Shown here in pieces: positions 29,247 through 38,130 of a stretch of 64,000 bases of DNA. The stretch is from positions 1 through 64,000 of the IMG/VR virus record IMGVR_UViG_3300025626_000007. The stretch is one strand, 5' to 3'. The notes under the pieces were generated by a model, which saw only the letters and a list, made by a program, of their open reading frames with translations, was not told where the DNA came from and made no database searches. Positions within the stretch are counted from its first letter, which is position 1; each line of letters starts with the position of its first letter. This DNA comes from a virus. The position numbers and the translations under genes are program-made.

Positions 29247-30356
29247 ATGCCTGATAATATATATGACGTAAAGGTCGGAGATAAACTCACTCCGGAACAG
29301 ATTAGACTTGCCGCTGGTGGTGGTGCAAAACAACAACCACCGGTACCAGTCGGAGAAACTGTGGGCGGTGAGGGTTCTATCAAACAACTCAGGTATCCAT
29401 TAGATGATACTGATTACAAGGCACGGGTCATTTTCAGTATTAGAGAAGACAAACCCACCGGTAATTTTAATGTCTTTTCCAGGCAGACTAAAAAGTTGAA
29501 AGAAGACTTGAAAGCACTGGAGGGAAGGGTTGACGAACTTAAAGCCGAAGGTGATGAAGAAGGTTTACTAAAAAATATCGAGGAATCAAAAAAACTCACC
29601 GAACAAATAAGATCGTATGAAGGACTTGAGAAACAATCCAGTCAGACCAAAGAAAGTATTCCAATCACTACTAGTGCGGTCAGTTTATATCTTCCTATGG
29701 GTCTGGCATTCCGTGACAATGTAACCTACGAGAACTTCGATCTTGGTTCTACCGGTGCAACGATGGAAGCGGGTCTTGGATTCGCATCGTCTATGGTTAA
29801 AGGTCTTGGTTCATTTGTAAGTAATCTTACAAGTGGGGATAACAGTGACCTTGCGAAACTTGCAGGTGTCCAACTCGCATCACAGGCGGGTTCATTCGGT
29901 GCAGAGGCACAAGCAGCAGGTAAACTTGCAGGTGGTGTTACACTCAACCCCAATTCACGTATATTGTTCAAACAACCAAACATTCGTGAGTTTGCGTTCA
30001 CCTTTAAGATGATTGCCAAGTCTAAGGATGAAGCAAGAGAAATAAGTGAGATCATCAAACTGTTACGGACAGAATTATATCCGGACGAGATTACTGCGGA
30101 TATTGGTGCACCCAATCCAATATCATTGGGTTATAAATTCCCCAACAAATTCAACATTGTATTCGAATATGACGGACGACAGATTCCTGGCCTTGCCAAG
30201 ATCAAACCGTGTTACCTTCGTGATGTATCGACAACGTATAACGCATCTCAAATGGCGATGCACTCTGATGGTAACTTCATGGAAGTTGATATGACTCTGA
30301 GTTTCCAAGAGACGAAAGCACTGGTACGTAAAGACGTATCTGAAGGAGGTTACTAA
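29247..30356 (+). CDS. 48: baseplate tail tube cap gp48
   Basis: The 369-residue protein matches T4 gp48 in size (364 aa) and layout. VSLYLPMGLAFRDNVTYENF and NSRILFKQPNIREFAFTFKM are typical, followed by SKDEAREISEIIKLLRTELY, GYKFPNKFNIVFEYDG and the closing YNASQMAMHSDGNFMEVDMT. It caps the hub and carries gp54 for tube assembly. A Lys/Glu coiled-coil insert lies near residues 85-130. The stop overlaps the next ATG as TAATG. Confidence 0.88.
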   Translation: MPDNIYDVKVGDKLTPEQIRLAAGGGAKQQPPVPVGETVGGEGSIKQLRYPLDDTDYKARVIFSIREDKPTGNFNVFSRQTKKLKEDLKALEGRVDELKAEGDEEGLLKNIEESKKLTEQIRSYEGLEKQSSQTKESIPITTSAVSLYLPMGLAFRDNVTYENFDLGSTGATMEAGLGFASSMVKGLGSFVSNLTSGDNSDLAKLAGVQLASQAGSFGAEAQAAGKLAGGVTLNPNSRILFKQPNIREFAFTFKMIAKSKDEAREISEIIKLLRTELYPDEITADIGAPNPISLGYKFPNKFNIVFEYDGRQIPGLAKIKPCYLRDVSTTYNASQMAMHSDGNFMEVDMTLSFQETKALVRKDVSEGGY

Positions 30357-31420
30357 TGTCTTATTTCTATAACTTCAGACCGACACTCTATAAGTTCGGT
30401 GATGAAACTTCACTTTCGGTTACGACCAATCTGACACAATACGTGGATATGATTGACCAGATAAAGACACGTGACCTATTTCTTTCGGATTATACTATAC
30501 CTGTAAACGAAAGACCTGACCAAACTTCATTTCGTTTGTACGGTACCACAGATTACTACTGGACATTCTTTCTTGCGAATGATAAAATAAGAGAGAATGG
30601 TTGGCCATTGACGTTGAATGAAATCGACACTGCGTCACGGAAAAGATATCCGCACCGTATGGTAACGGTACAATTACAACAACAGGATGTGGTTGACTAT
30701 TATGACGAAGACAACCAACCCATCTATCGTACTAAAATTATAGGTACTGCACCTGACCAATTCGAGGTTGGTGCTATCGTCACCGGTAACGTATCTGGTA
30801 CGAAGGGTGAGATTATCAAGAGAGATCTATCTCTCGGTACATTTGTTATTGACACGATAAACGTAGTAACAACTTCGGAAGTTACTGAACAAGTGGTGGT
30901 ACCTAACTCTAACGGTATCATAGAAATAGAAAGAACAGATGTACAGCAAGCCGAAACTTACACCCAACCACTTAATTGGGTGTTAGTGAAAGACGGTATT
31001 CAGTTGACCACTCCTGAAGTATCTTTAGACTTCTTCAAACGTAAGGCAACTATCACAGGTGTCGCATTCGATCCTACTTCGGAATACAAGTTGACCTATT
31101 ATATCGATACCAAGAACTTGACTGATGGAACATTCCAGACCGGAGAAGAGTTGTCATATACCAATCCTGCGGGTACTGCGACCTCAATGTTGGTATATGG
31201 CGAAATGCCACAGTACTTAGGTACACATCACTACGAAGATGTCGATGGTAATTGGATTGATATAAACCCATTAGACCAAACTAAACCTGTAGGTGCAGTT
31301 GAAGTTACTATGAAAGACTATTTGGCGAATGAGAATGAGAGTCTCCGTCAAATCAAACTTATTAAACCTAATGCCATAAAGGGTGTTGTGAATGAGTTTG
31401 CTGACTTAATGAGGCAATAA
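30356..31420 (+). CDS. 53: baseplate wedge protein gp53
   Basis: The N-terminus YLTT-like block TQYVDMIDQIKTRDLFLSDY with FRLYGTTDYYWTFFLANDKI (about residues 58-77) and the end NESLRQIKLIKPNAIKGVVN match both ends of T4 gp53 (LRQIKII...). At 354 aa it is longer than T4 gp53 (196 aa); the extra 150 residues in the middle look beta-rich (EVTEQVVVPNSNGIIEIE). It joins wedges around the hub. TAATG overlaps on both sides. Confidence 0.85.
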   Translation: MSYFYNFRPTLYKFGDETSLSVTTNLTQYVDMIDQIKTRDLFLSDYTIPVNERPDQTSFRLYGTTDYYWTFFLANDKIRENGWPLTLNEIDTASRKRYPHRMVTVQLQQQDVVDYYDEDNQPIYRTKIIGTAPDQFEVGAIVTGNVSGTKGEIIKRDLSLGTFVIDTINVVTTSEVTEQVVVPNSNGIIEIERTDVQQAETYTQPLNWVLVKDGIQLTTPEVSLDFFKRKATITGVAFDPTSEYKLTYYIDTKNLTDGTFQTGEELSYTNPAGTATSMLVYGEMPQYLGTHHYEDVDGNWIDINPLDQTKPVGAVEVTMKDYLANENESLRQIKLIKPNAIKGVVNEFADLMRQ

Positions 31421-32778
31421 TGGAAAGACAATCACAGTTTAAATATCAAACTGCGGAGATAACTTCGGATAGATTGACGGACTTTAAAGTTGATGTCCGT
31501 TCTTTGATCGTGGAGTTGGTGTTCTATGAGAATCTAGACAAACCATATATCTCAGGTCAAGTTGTGATATCTGATGACCAAGGTATATTTGATAGTTTGG
31601 GTTTCAGTGGTACCGACAGATTACATATCAAGATGTTGAGTGAGATGAGTAAGTCCGAATCCGAAGAAGTTGTTATGGATCGTTCTTTCTTGTTGACCGG
31701 TATTGATAACATCGTCAAGTCTTCTAACTCAGGTAACTCCTCGTTATACGTGTTCAGTTTTATGGATGAACATGCATTCGTGAGTAAGACCAAAAACATT
31801 TCACGTGCCATACGAGATGATCTGAATACCGAGATACTGAAATTATGTCAGAATGAATGTGGTAAGAATGTGGATCTTTCTTATGCAGGAGAGTCTGTTC
31901 AGAATAACTTCAAGGGTATTATCCCATACATGCACCCCCTCGAAGCCGCAACTTGGTTGACAGGTAAGGCAACTACTGACTTGGGTATGCCGTTTTTCTT
32001 GTATGCATCTATCCACGACCAGAACCTAAGACTAGGTAGTTTAGATAAGATGTTAGAACAACCTGCATGGAACAGAGAGATTCCTTTCTTGTTCTCTCCT
32101 GCCAATACACAGGCACAGGAAGAAGGGGGAGATGCTTCAATGCAATACTTCCAAGTCCAAACAATGAAGACTAGTAAGATGCAGAACACACTTAACCAAC
32201 TTATGTCGGGTGGTGTGGGTTCATTATATACTGTCACAGATATTAGTAATGGTCGTACTACCGCACAACACTTTAGTTTAGATGCATTGTTACTGAAGGC
32301 GAGTGAGAATGGATTGATTAGTTATGCAAAACAAAATGTATATGACCCCTATTACAAATCTCCGGATTTCGTTGATGTGAACATCGAAGGGGATCACCTA
32401 CATAATACTAATGCAAAGATATTCCATAATATCGTTTCTCGTGGTGTATACAGCGATAAGAAAAGTATTCATGACGAAGTAAGTCCTGCTATGTTTCTCA
32501 AGAAGATAGAGAACCTTGCATACCGAAATGCTATATTTAAAAACATGATGGACGTGACAGTGCCAGGGCCTGGTTTCATTGCCTCGGGTGGTTCTGTTGG
32601 TGATAAGATTCGTATCAATGTGTTGAATGATGATAACAATCCGGAAAGTCAAGACCAACTCGACTCCTTGAAGAGTGGTGACTTTCTTATTTACAATACA
32701 AGACACACCTTTAGAGATACCCGACACGATGTTGCAATGACGGTATTCAAACTGGAGAGAGGGCCGAACATTGATTAA
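31420..32778 (+). CDS. 27: baseplate hub protein, gp27-like
   Basis: At 452 aa it is near T4 gp27 (391 aa) and in the expected place before the gp5-like gene. The beta-rich N-terminus SLIVELVFYENLDKPYISGQ with VVISDDQGIFDSLGFSGTDR and the later GPGFIASGGSVGDKIRINVL (about residues 383-402) fit the tube-like domains of gp27/gpD hub proteins. It would form the trimeric hub that holds gp5. The family call rests on these patterns and gene order. Confidence 0.7.
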   Translation: MERQSQFKYQTAEITSDRLTDFKVDVRSLIVELVFYENLDKPYISGQVVISDDQGIFDSLGFSGTDRLHIKMLSEMSKSESEEVVMDRSFLLTGIDNIVKSSNSGNSSLYVFSFMDEHAFVSKTKNISRAIRDDLNTEILKLCQNECGKNVDLSYAGESVQNNFKGIIPYMHPLEAATWLTGKATTDLGMPFFLYASIHDQNLRLGSLDKMLEQPAWNREIPFLFSPANTQAQEEGGDASMQYFQVQTMKTSKMQNTLNQLMSGGVGSLYTVTDISNGRTTAQHFSLDALLLKASENGLISYAKQNVYDPYYKSPDFVDVNIEGDHLHNTNAKIFHNIVSRGVYSDKKSIHDEVSPAMFLKKIENLAYRNAIFKNMMDVTVPGPGFIASGGSVGDKIRINVLNDDNNPESQDQLDSLKSGDFLIYNTRHTFRDTRHDVAMTVFKLERGPNID

Positions 32779-33640
32779 CTATTATGGTGATAAGGTTCGT
32801 TGGTTTGTTGCTGACGTAATCGATACCACTCCTCCTTATGGTTTGGAGGGTCGTGTACGTGTGCGTATCCACGGTATCCATAATCCGTCAACTCGTGAAG
32901 TACGACAGAATGATCTCCCGTGGGCACAGGTACTATTACCTACTACCGAAGGTGGTGTGTCCGGACTAGGTTCAACTCCAAGACTAGAGGCAGGTTCTCT
33001 TGTTTTCGGAATGTTTATGGATGGTACAGAGTCACAGGTACCTATTGTTATAGGTTCACTACCACGTACCGAGTATCCCACTGCGATTCAAAAGTCTATT
33101 GCATACGATGACTTACTCGAAAGAATAACACCTGACCAAGAGTTTTACAATCAAACCACAGGTTCTATTGATGAGTCCTCGGCCGCACTGAAGAATGAAC
33201 TTAGAGACGAACCTCTCGATGAGTTTACTTCTAAGTTACGCAGAGATGTTGCGGTCAAGTTCTTCTTATCTACCGGATACAGTATCAAACAATCATGTGC
33301 AATCGTAGGTGCAATCTCCCGCACAAACAGTAGTTTCAATACCACATACACAAATGTCGGTGGTACCGGACTGATGGGTTGGAGTGATGTTAGGTTTACT
33401 CGACTGAAGTCATTCAGTAATGAATGGTGGCATTTCAGTACCCAATTATCATTCATAGCATATGAACTAAATACTACCCATGTAGATGCAAACATTCGCA
33501 TTTTGAATTCTGACGTTATTGATAAGTCCAAACCAAAATCTTTGGGGAACATCATGGGTCGTCATTATGCACCTATTCAAGATGATTATAACAGTGAAGT
33601 AAAAAGAGTATATGAATTATATGCGAATAAGAAGGTATAG
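32771..33640 (+). CDS. 5: gp5-like hub protein: OB domain plus degenerate tail-lysozyme domain
   Basis: TTG start with GAGAGGG eight bases upstream, overlapping the hub gene by 8 bp. Residues 8-110 form the gp5/VgrG OB domain (GRVRVRIHGIHNPS, DLPWAQVLLPTTEGG, GSLVFGMFMDG, QVPIVIGSL). Residues about 150-250 match Phage_lysozyme2 (FFLSTGYSIKQSCAIVGAIS, GLMGWSD, STQLSFIAYELNTTH). The catalytic Glu expected in the xxESGxNP motif is missing: the place reads SRTNSSFNT. It is probably a structural hub that lost lysozyme activity; the next gene carries an amidase. Confidence 0.75.
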   Translation: MINYYGDKVRWFVADVIDTTPPYGLEGRVRVRIHGIHNPSTREVRQNDLPWAQVLLPTTEGGVSGLGSTPRLEAGSLVFGMFMDGTESQVPIVIGSLPRTEYPTAIQKSIAYDDLLERITPDQEFYNQTTGSIDESSAALKNELRDEPLDEFTSKLRRDVAVKFFLSTGYSIKQSCAIVGAISRTNSSFNTTYTNVGGTGLMGWSDVRFTRLKSFSNEWWHFSTQLSFIAYELNTTHVDANIRILNSDVIDKSKPKSLGNIMGRHYAPIQDDYNSEVKRVYELYANKKV

Positions 33641-33642
33641 AA

Positions 33643-35604
33643 ATGTCTGATCTCCAAACAATAAATTCGAATCTCAAGGCGAAAGCAACCGCAACTGCGG
33701 ACTTGGATGTCCTCAATGCTCAGGTCACAAAGTCTCGGGATGCGAACCTACTCGACACTGCCACTGTACTCGGTACAAATGTTGAAGTTGATATCAATGG
33801 TTTCAAGAGTTTAGACAACAATCCCCAAAGTAATACTACCGGTTCATTGACTCAGGTACTGAGTACTGCATCAATCTATCCTAGTACAAATCCTTCTGAT
33901 ATGATAACTGATGTAGGTATTCCTACTATTACCGTGACGAATACAGCCACTCAGATAGAAGAATTTATCTTAAATGGTAATGGAGAACCTACCGAAGACT
34001 CTTCGGGAAACCCTATCACACAACTGGTCGATGGTGGATTAGTACCTACCGTAGTACAGACCGGAGAAAATGCACCAAGTACCGTTCCAGAGATTACTGA
34101 ATCATTGACAGGTATCATTCCACCGGCAGAAACTATTACTATTGTTTCATTGGGTGGTTCTGCACTTGATGAACTTGCGGGTGCAATCGAAGACGCATCT
34201 GAACGAAAGGGTACTTTGTTGAGTTCTATCAAGTCAACTGCTTCTGCTGCAAAGGCAGGTGGTGGTGAACTTGGTGCATCAATAACCGAAGGTATCGGAA
34301 AGGTACAGGGTGCATTAGACGAAGTTGCCGATAAAGCGAAGAGTGGCGCATTACTAGATGAAGTTGCGGGTGCAGTATCCGCAGTCGAAGGTGTTGGTAA
34401 TTCAGTCGCGTCTGCGGCTGCGAGTGCAGCAGGTACACTCACTTCCGCAATAGAAACTGGACTGAACGAAGCAAAGAATATAATTCAAGATGGATTCGGT
34501 GCAATTACAAATAGTATTGAAAGTGCAGTAACAGATTTGGTCAACACTTCTCTACCCGATATAAGTTTGGGATTCGGTACCGCACAGGATCTATTCGAAG
34601 ATCTGACGGGTTCGGTAGGTAGTATTCTTACCGGATTGTTTGGTGCAGGAGAAGAACTTGACAAAGATTTCTTGTCTGGTATAATGAATGATGTTATGAC
34701 TGGCGGAGATATAAATCTCACCAAAGCAACCAAAGCACTTTCACTAAAAGACAAGACCCTATCTCCTGAGTTAAAAGAGATTATCAGAAATACTGATGCA
34801 AATACCGTTGATGGGTTCAATAAAGAAGTCAAGAGTAAAGCGGCAGCTGCGAGAATATCTGATACCGAAATTCAGAACTTCAGTAATATATCCAATAAGA
34901 TTGAGAATGCACTTGCACAGGTAGACACCACAATATCAGGAAGTGTTGTATCTGAAGCGGGTGATTTCTTCACTGAAGACTTAGACCTCCAAGAACTCGT
35001 GAAAAGATATTCCGCAGGTCAAATTAGAGAATTTTCTTACATAGACTCCAAAGAAGAACTTGGGTTGGAGTTTGTTAAAATGACTCGACAGATATCTGAA
35101 GTCGTGGTTCATGCAAGTGAGACATATACTAATGCAAACATTGGTGCCGAAGAGATTCAGTTGAGACACAACGATGCAGGACATCTTGGTATCCAATACC
35201 ATCTAGTTATTAGACGTGACGGTACACTTCAACGTGGACTACCATTAGATAACGTTTCTGATGCAAGTGACATCAACCGACACAAGTTCAACTGTATTGA
35301 TGTGTGTTTAGTTGGTGGCGTGAATGTTGCAACCGAAGCTGACAACCCTTTATTGAATTTGTCTGCAAGTTCTTTCACAATATCTCAGATGAAGACCTTA
35401 GAGTCTATTCTGGAAATATTCTATCAAATAGTTCCGGGCGGTCAAGTTATGGGACATAATGACATTGACCTCTCCTCTCAAGATCCATACTTTGATGTTA
35501 TATCTTTTGTTGAAAATAAGTTTGGTAAGAAGAGTGTGTATGCAGATCCATTGACAGAAACATCATTAGACCGAAATGGTCTGAAACTGAAGAAGGCCGT
35601 ATGA
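33643..35604 (+). CDS. tail-associated N-acetylmuramoyl-L-alanine amidase
   Basis: A 653-residue protein. The first 280 residues are Ser/Thr/Ala-rich and low-complexity (AGAVSAVEGVGNSVASAAAS). The C-terminal domain (about 485-640) is Amidase_2: VVVHASE with zinc ligand H490, HLGIQYHLVIRRDGTLQRGL (about 514-533), CIDVCLVGG, and GHNDIDLSSQDP with H605 and a likely acidic ligand D614. It would cut the peptide stem of peptidoglycan during tail penetration. Between the gp5-like hub and the needle it seems to replace the lost lysozyme activity. Confidence 0.8.
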   Translation: MSDLQTINSNLKAKATATADLDVLNAQVTKSRDANLLDTATVLGTNVEVDINGFKSLDNNPQSNTTGSLTQVLSTASIYPSTNPSDMITDVGIPTITVTNTATQIEEFILNGNGEPTEDSSGNPITQLVDGGLVPTVVQTGENAPSTVPEITESLTGIIPPAETITIVSLGGSALDELAGAIEDASERKGTLLSSIKSTASAAKAGGGELGASITEGIGKVQGALDEVADKAKSGALLDEVAGAVSAVEGVGNSVASAAASAAGTLTSAIETGLNEAKNIIQDGFGAITNSIESAVTDLVNTSLPDISLGFGTAQDLFEDLTGSVGSILTGLFGAGEELDKDFLSGIMNDVMTGGDINLTKATKALSLKDKTLSPELKEIIRNTDANTVDGFNKEVKSKAAAARISDTEIQNFSNISNKIENALAQVDTTISGSVVSEAGDFFTEDLDLQELVKRYSAGQIREFSYIDSKEELGLEFVKMTRQISEVVVHASETYTNANIGAEEIQLRHNDAGHLGIQYHLVIRRDGTLQRGLPLDNVSDASDINRHKFNCIDVCLVGGVNVATEADNPLLNLSASSFTISQMKTLESILEIFYQIVPGGQVMGHNDIDLSSQDPYFDVISFVENKFGKKSVYADPLTETSLDRNGLKLKKAV

Positions 35605-37037
35605 CAACTACAACGAATAAAACCACGATAGGTGACAATCCGGCAATTGAAAATACCGAAGGTGTTCCAATTGATGGTTTCCAAGATCCCACCGGAGAAT
35701 TTCCCAAGAGGGAATATCACTATGGGTCATCGATTAACCGTTCTGCCCGTGGACTCAAGGTAGAGAATCTTTATCTTGGAGGTGGTACCGAAGGGACTGA
35801 CTTAGATCTTGAAGACCAAGAACCTTCTAGATTCCCGTTCAACCAAGTAAAAGAAACTGCGTCCGGACATATCATCTCCTATGATGACACTCCTGGCGGT
35901 GAACGTATTCTTATCAAACACCGTAAGGGTGCGGGTGTAGAAGTCCGCGCAGACGGGTCTGTAGTCATCTCTGCGGTCAATAACAAGGTCGAGGTTACTG
36001 GTGGTGACCAAACTGTTATTGTCGAAGGTAACGGTAAACTAGTATACAACGGTAACCTAAATCTAGAAGTTACCGGTGATTATAATGTCAATGTTGGGGG
36101 TGACTATAACGTCAACGTTGATGGTAACAGTAATACAGAAGTACGTAAGAACAAAAATACGACAGTTGGGTTGAATACCGACTATACAACTAAGGGTACT
36201 GCGGTAAACAAGACAGTAGAACATAGATCTGATATTGTTCTAGGTAACTGTTACGGTACTATCAAAGGTCACTGGAAGAACAACGTAGGTGCTGAGATAG
36301 AAATGTTCACCGGTAATCGTTTCCATGTGTCTGCCGAAGAAGAGTTCGTGATGACTGCATTGCAGGGGAATATCTCTGCGACTGAATTATCTGTATTAGG
36401 TATGAAGGGTGCGATTGGTGGTGAAGCGGTTGAGTTCACTGGCCCAGTTTACATGGGGCCTCAAGGTGCGGTACCGTTTACTTCGGGTGCATCATTCTAT
36501 GGTTCGTTCCACGGACAGGCACTCGAAGCAATCAAATCCAAGTATGCACATAAAGCAGAGAATGCAAAGACTTCACAACTTGCGTCCAAGGAGAAAGGTG
36601 GACAACCATCTGGTGGTGCACCTGACGTTCCTACTAATATGGAATCGTTATCTCCGGCAAAACCAATACCCAAGACAGATGCAGTTGCAGGTCTTCTATC
36701 AGACGGACACTTGTCCATACGTGCAATATCAATTGATAGTAAGGATGCAATACGCAATCACATATTGTTACGAGATGATTATGCGGGTCTGTTCGAAAAA
36801 GAACCTACCATAAATGAAATAAGATCTACCCTGAGAGACGAAACAAACAGAACTATCATGAATGAGAAGGGTATCAAGTTTCCTGACTCATTGATAAAGA
36901 ATGGTCTGATTGCATCTGATTGGCGGAATCCTCTACCTGCGAAGGTAGGTCGTATTGCCAAGAAACAAACCTCTCCGAGATTTGGTTACACTGCACTTGG
37001 TAACTCCGTGAACAATAGAGGCAAGAGATTCAAATGA
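35601..37037 (+). CDS. gp5 C-terminal-like beta-helix (puncturing needle) protein
   Basis: Residues about 90-260 contain the repeated short strands of the gp5/VgrG needle (VEVRADGSVVISAVNNKVEV, then TGGDQTVIVEGNGKLVYNGN and LNLEVTGDYNVNVGGDYNVN), a trimeric beta-helix pattern with GDxNVNV repeats. The C-terminal 170 residues are a separate helical domain. It would form the cell-puncturing tip. T4 gp5 carries OB, lysozyme and needle in one chain; here they are separate genes. ATGA overlaps on both sides. Confidence 0.75.
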   Translation: MTTTTNKTTIGDNPAIENTEGVPIDGFQDPTGEFPKREYHYGSSINRSARGLKVENLYLGGGTEGTDLDLEDQEPSRFPFNQVKETASGHIISYDDTPGGERILIKHRKGAGVEVRADGSVVISAVNNKVEVTGGDQTVIVEGNGKLVYNGNLNLEVTGDYNVNVGGDYNVNVDGNSNTEVRKNKNTTVGLNTDYTTKGTAVNKTVEHRSDIVLGNCYGTIKGHWKNNVGAEIEMFTGNRFHVSAEEEFVMTALQGNISATELSVLGMKGAIGGEAVEFTGPVYMGPQGAVPFTSGASFYGSFHGQALEAIKSKYAHKAENAKTSQLASKEKGGQPSGGAPDVPTNMESLSPAKPIPKTDAVAGLLSDGHLSIRAISIDSKDAIRNHILLRDDYAGLFEKEPTINEIRSTLRDETNRTIMNEKGIKFPDSLIKNGLIASDWRNPLPAKVGRIAKKQTSPRFGYTALGNSVNNRGKRFK

Positions 37038-37651
37038 TAACAATTGTACCAGATCAAAAATATAATCCTGCTTTGGTTGATGCGAAGGACATTACCTCGT
37101 TCACTAAACTCGCGCCTGGAGTATCACTCTCTAAGTTTCTTGGTAGTAAAGGAAACCCGTGTAGTTTATCGACTATAGACAAATACCAACATGACCCTTC
37201 TGCAAGACAACAACTTGCGTACAATCTCTATCTACATGCAGAGTTTTTCCGTAGAATCAATGGTAACATAGACATGTTCAAAGATGTACGTCTTATTGTT
37301 GCCGAAGGTGTGTATCGTGGTGGCCCTCTCGAAACTGTTGCAGGAGAGAATATTCTGAAACAAGATGGTCGAATGGTAAGTTATAAAGTAGTAGATGAAC
37401 AAGGACAGATAGACTACGAACGAACATTCGATCTCGCAGAGTATGTGAAGGACTATGTTGGTTACGAGAAACTTATTCTAGAATACGACAAATGGGATCC
37501 AACCGGAAAACTCAATGCGCAAGTGACTGTTGTAATGCCAGAGGTAGACGGTATTACTTGGAAGTTATACTATAAAAATGATTTGGAAACAAGATACAAT
37601 GGGATACTTTTTGCGAAGAATGAGTTGGTAGAAGTCCTAGAAGATGTATAA
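37034..37651 (+). CDS. baseplate-region protein, 205 aa, weakly peptidase-M15-like
   Basis: Residues about 28-95 (PGVSLSKFLGSKGNPCSLST, then ARQQLAYNLYLHAEFFRRIN and KDVRLIVAEGVYR) have the order of the N-terminal part of M15-type peptidases and peptidoglycan-binding tail proteins. The zinc ligands expected after the GYR-like turn are not seen, so it may be structural. The second half is beta-rich (AQVTVVMPEVDGITWKLYYK). It lies between the needle and gp25 genes, so a baseplate role is likely. A late promoter overlaps its 3' end. Confidence 0.55.
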   Translation: MITIVPDQKYNPALVDAKDITSFTKLAPGVSLSKFLGSKGNPCSLSTIDKYQHDPSARQQLAYNLYLHAEFFRRINGNIDMFKDVRLIVAEGVYRGGPLETVAGENILKQDGRMVSYKVVDEQGQIDYERTFDLAEYVKDYVGYEKLILEYDKWDPTGKLNAQVTVVMPEVDGITWKLYYKNDLETRYNGILFAKNELVEVLEDV

Positions 37652-37654
37652 ATA
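37647..37654 (+). promoter_or_regulatory. T4-type late promoter
   Basis: TATAAATA followed by G at the end of the 37034 gene, 27 bp before the gp25 ATG; TTTTAGGAAAG follows as ribosome site. Confidence 0.7.
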
Positions 37655-37680
37655 GAATTATAATATTTTAGGAAAGACAA

Positions 37681-38130
37681 ATGGCCAGAGCGTTTTCTAT
37701 AGAAGACGGTGGATTAGGAAACTTCTCAACCGTCAAATCAACACAAAATAAAGAGTATGTTGATATCGACCTTTCGTTTGCAGCGAAGGGTGCGGGTGAC
37801 GTGTATAAGAAAAACGCGGTATCTTCGGTCACTCAATCTCTGAAGAACTTGTTGATGACTAACCGTACCGAGAAACCATTTTCTCCATACTTTGGTGCTA
37901 ACCTCAATAGTTACTTGTTTGAGTTATTAGATCAAGGTACTGTTAATGAAATGCAAAATGCGATAGTACAAAACATTGAGGTTTTCGAACCAAGAATAAA
38001 TCCCGACACATTACAAGTGATACCGGAAGCGGACATCAATGGGAACAGTGTGACACTCACTATAATTTTTAACATCGTAAATTCCTCGAAGACTGTTGAA
38101 TTTACAACCAGACTGAATAGGTTACGATAA
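37681..38130 (+). CDS. 25: baseplate wedge protein gp25
   Basis: At 149 aa it fits T4 gp25 (132 aa). The gp25/lysozyme-like fold shows as YKKNAVSSVTQSLKNLLMTN (about residues 42-61), PFSPYFGANLNSYLFELLDQ and the signature NIEVFEPRINPD with the EPR motif at about residues 102-104. This is the sheath-initiator and wedge part at the baseplate core, also conserved in type VI secretion (TssE). Late promoter at 37647. TAATG overlap with gp6. Confidence 0.9.
   Translation: MARAFSIEDGGLGNFSTVKSTQNKEYVDIDLSFAAKGAGDVYKKNAVSSVTQSLKNLLMTNRTEKPFSPYFGANLNSYLFELLDQGTVNEMQNAIVQNIEVFEPRINPDTLQVIPEADINGNSVTLTIIFNIVNSSKTVEFTTRLNRLR

Noticed and set aside
33951-34442. 163-residue minus-strand open frame
   Set aside because: Antisense to the Ala/Ser/Thr-rich low-complexity part of the amidase gene; the product is also low-complexity.
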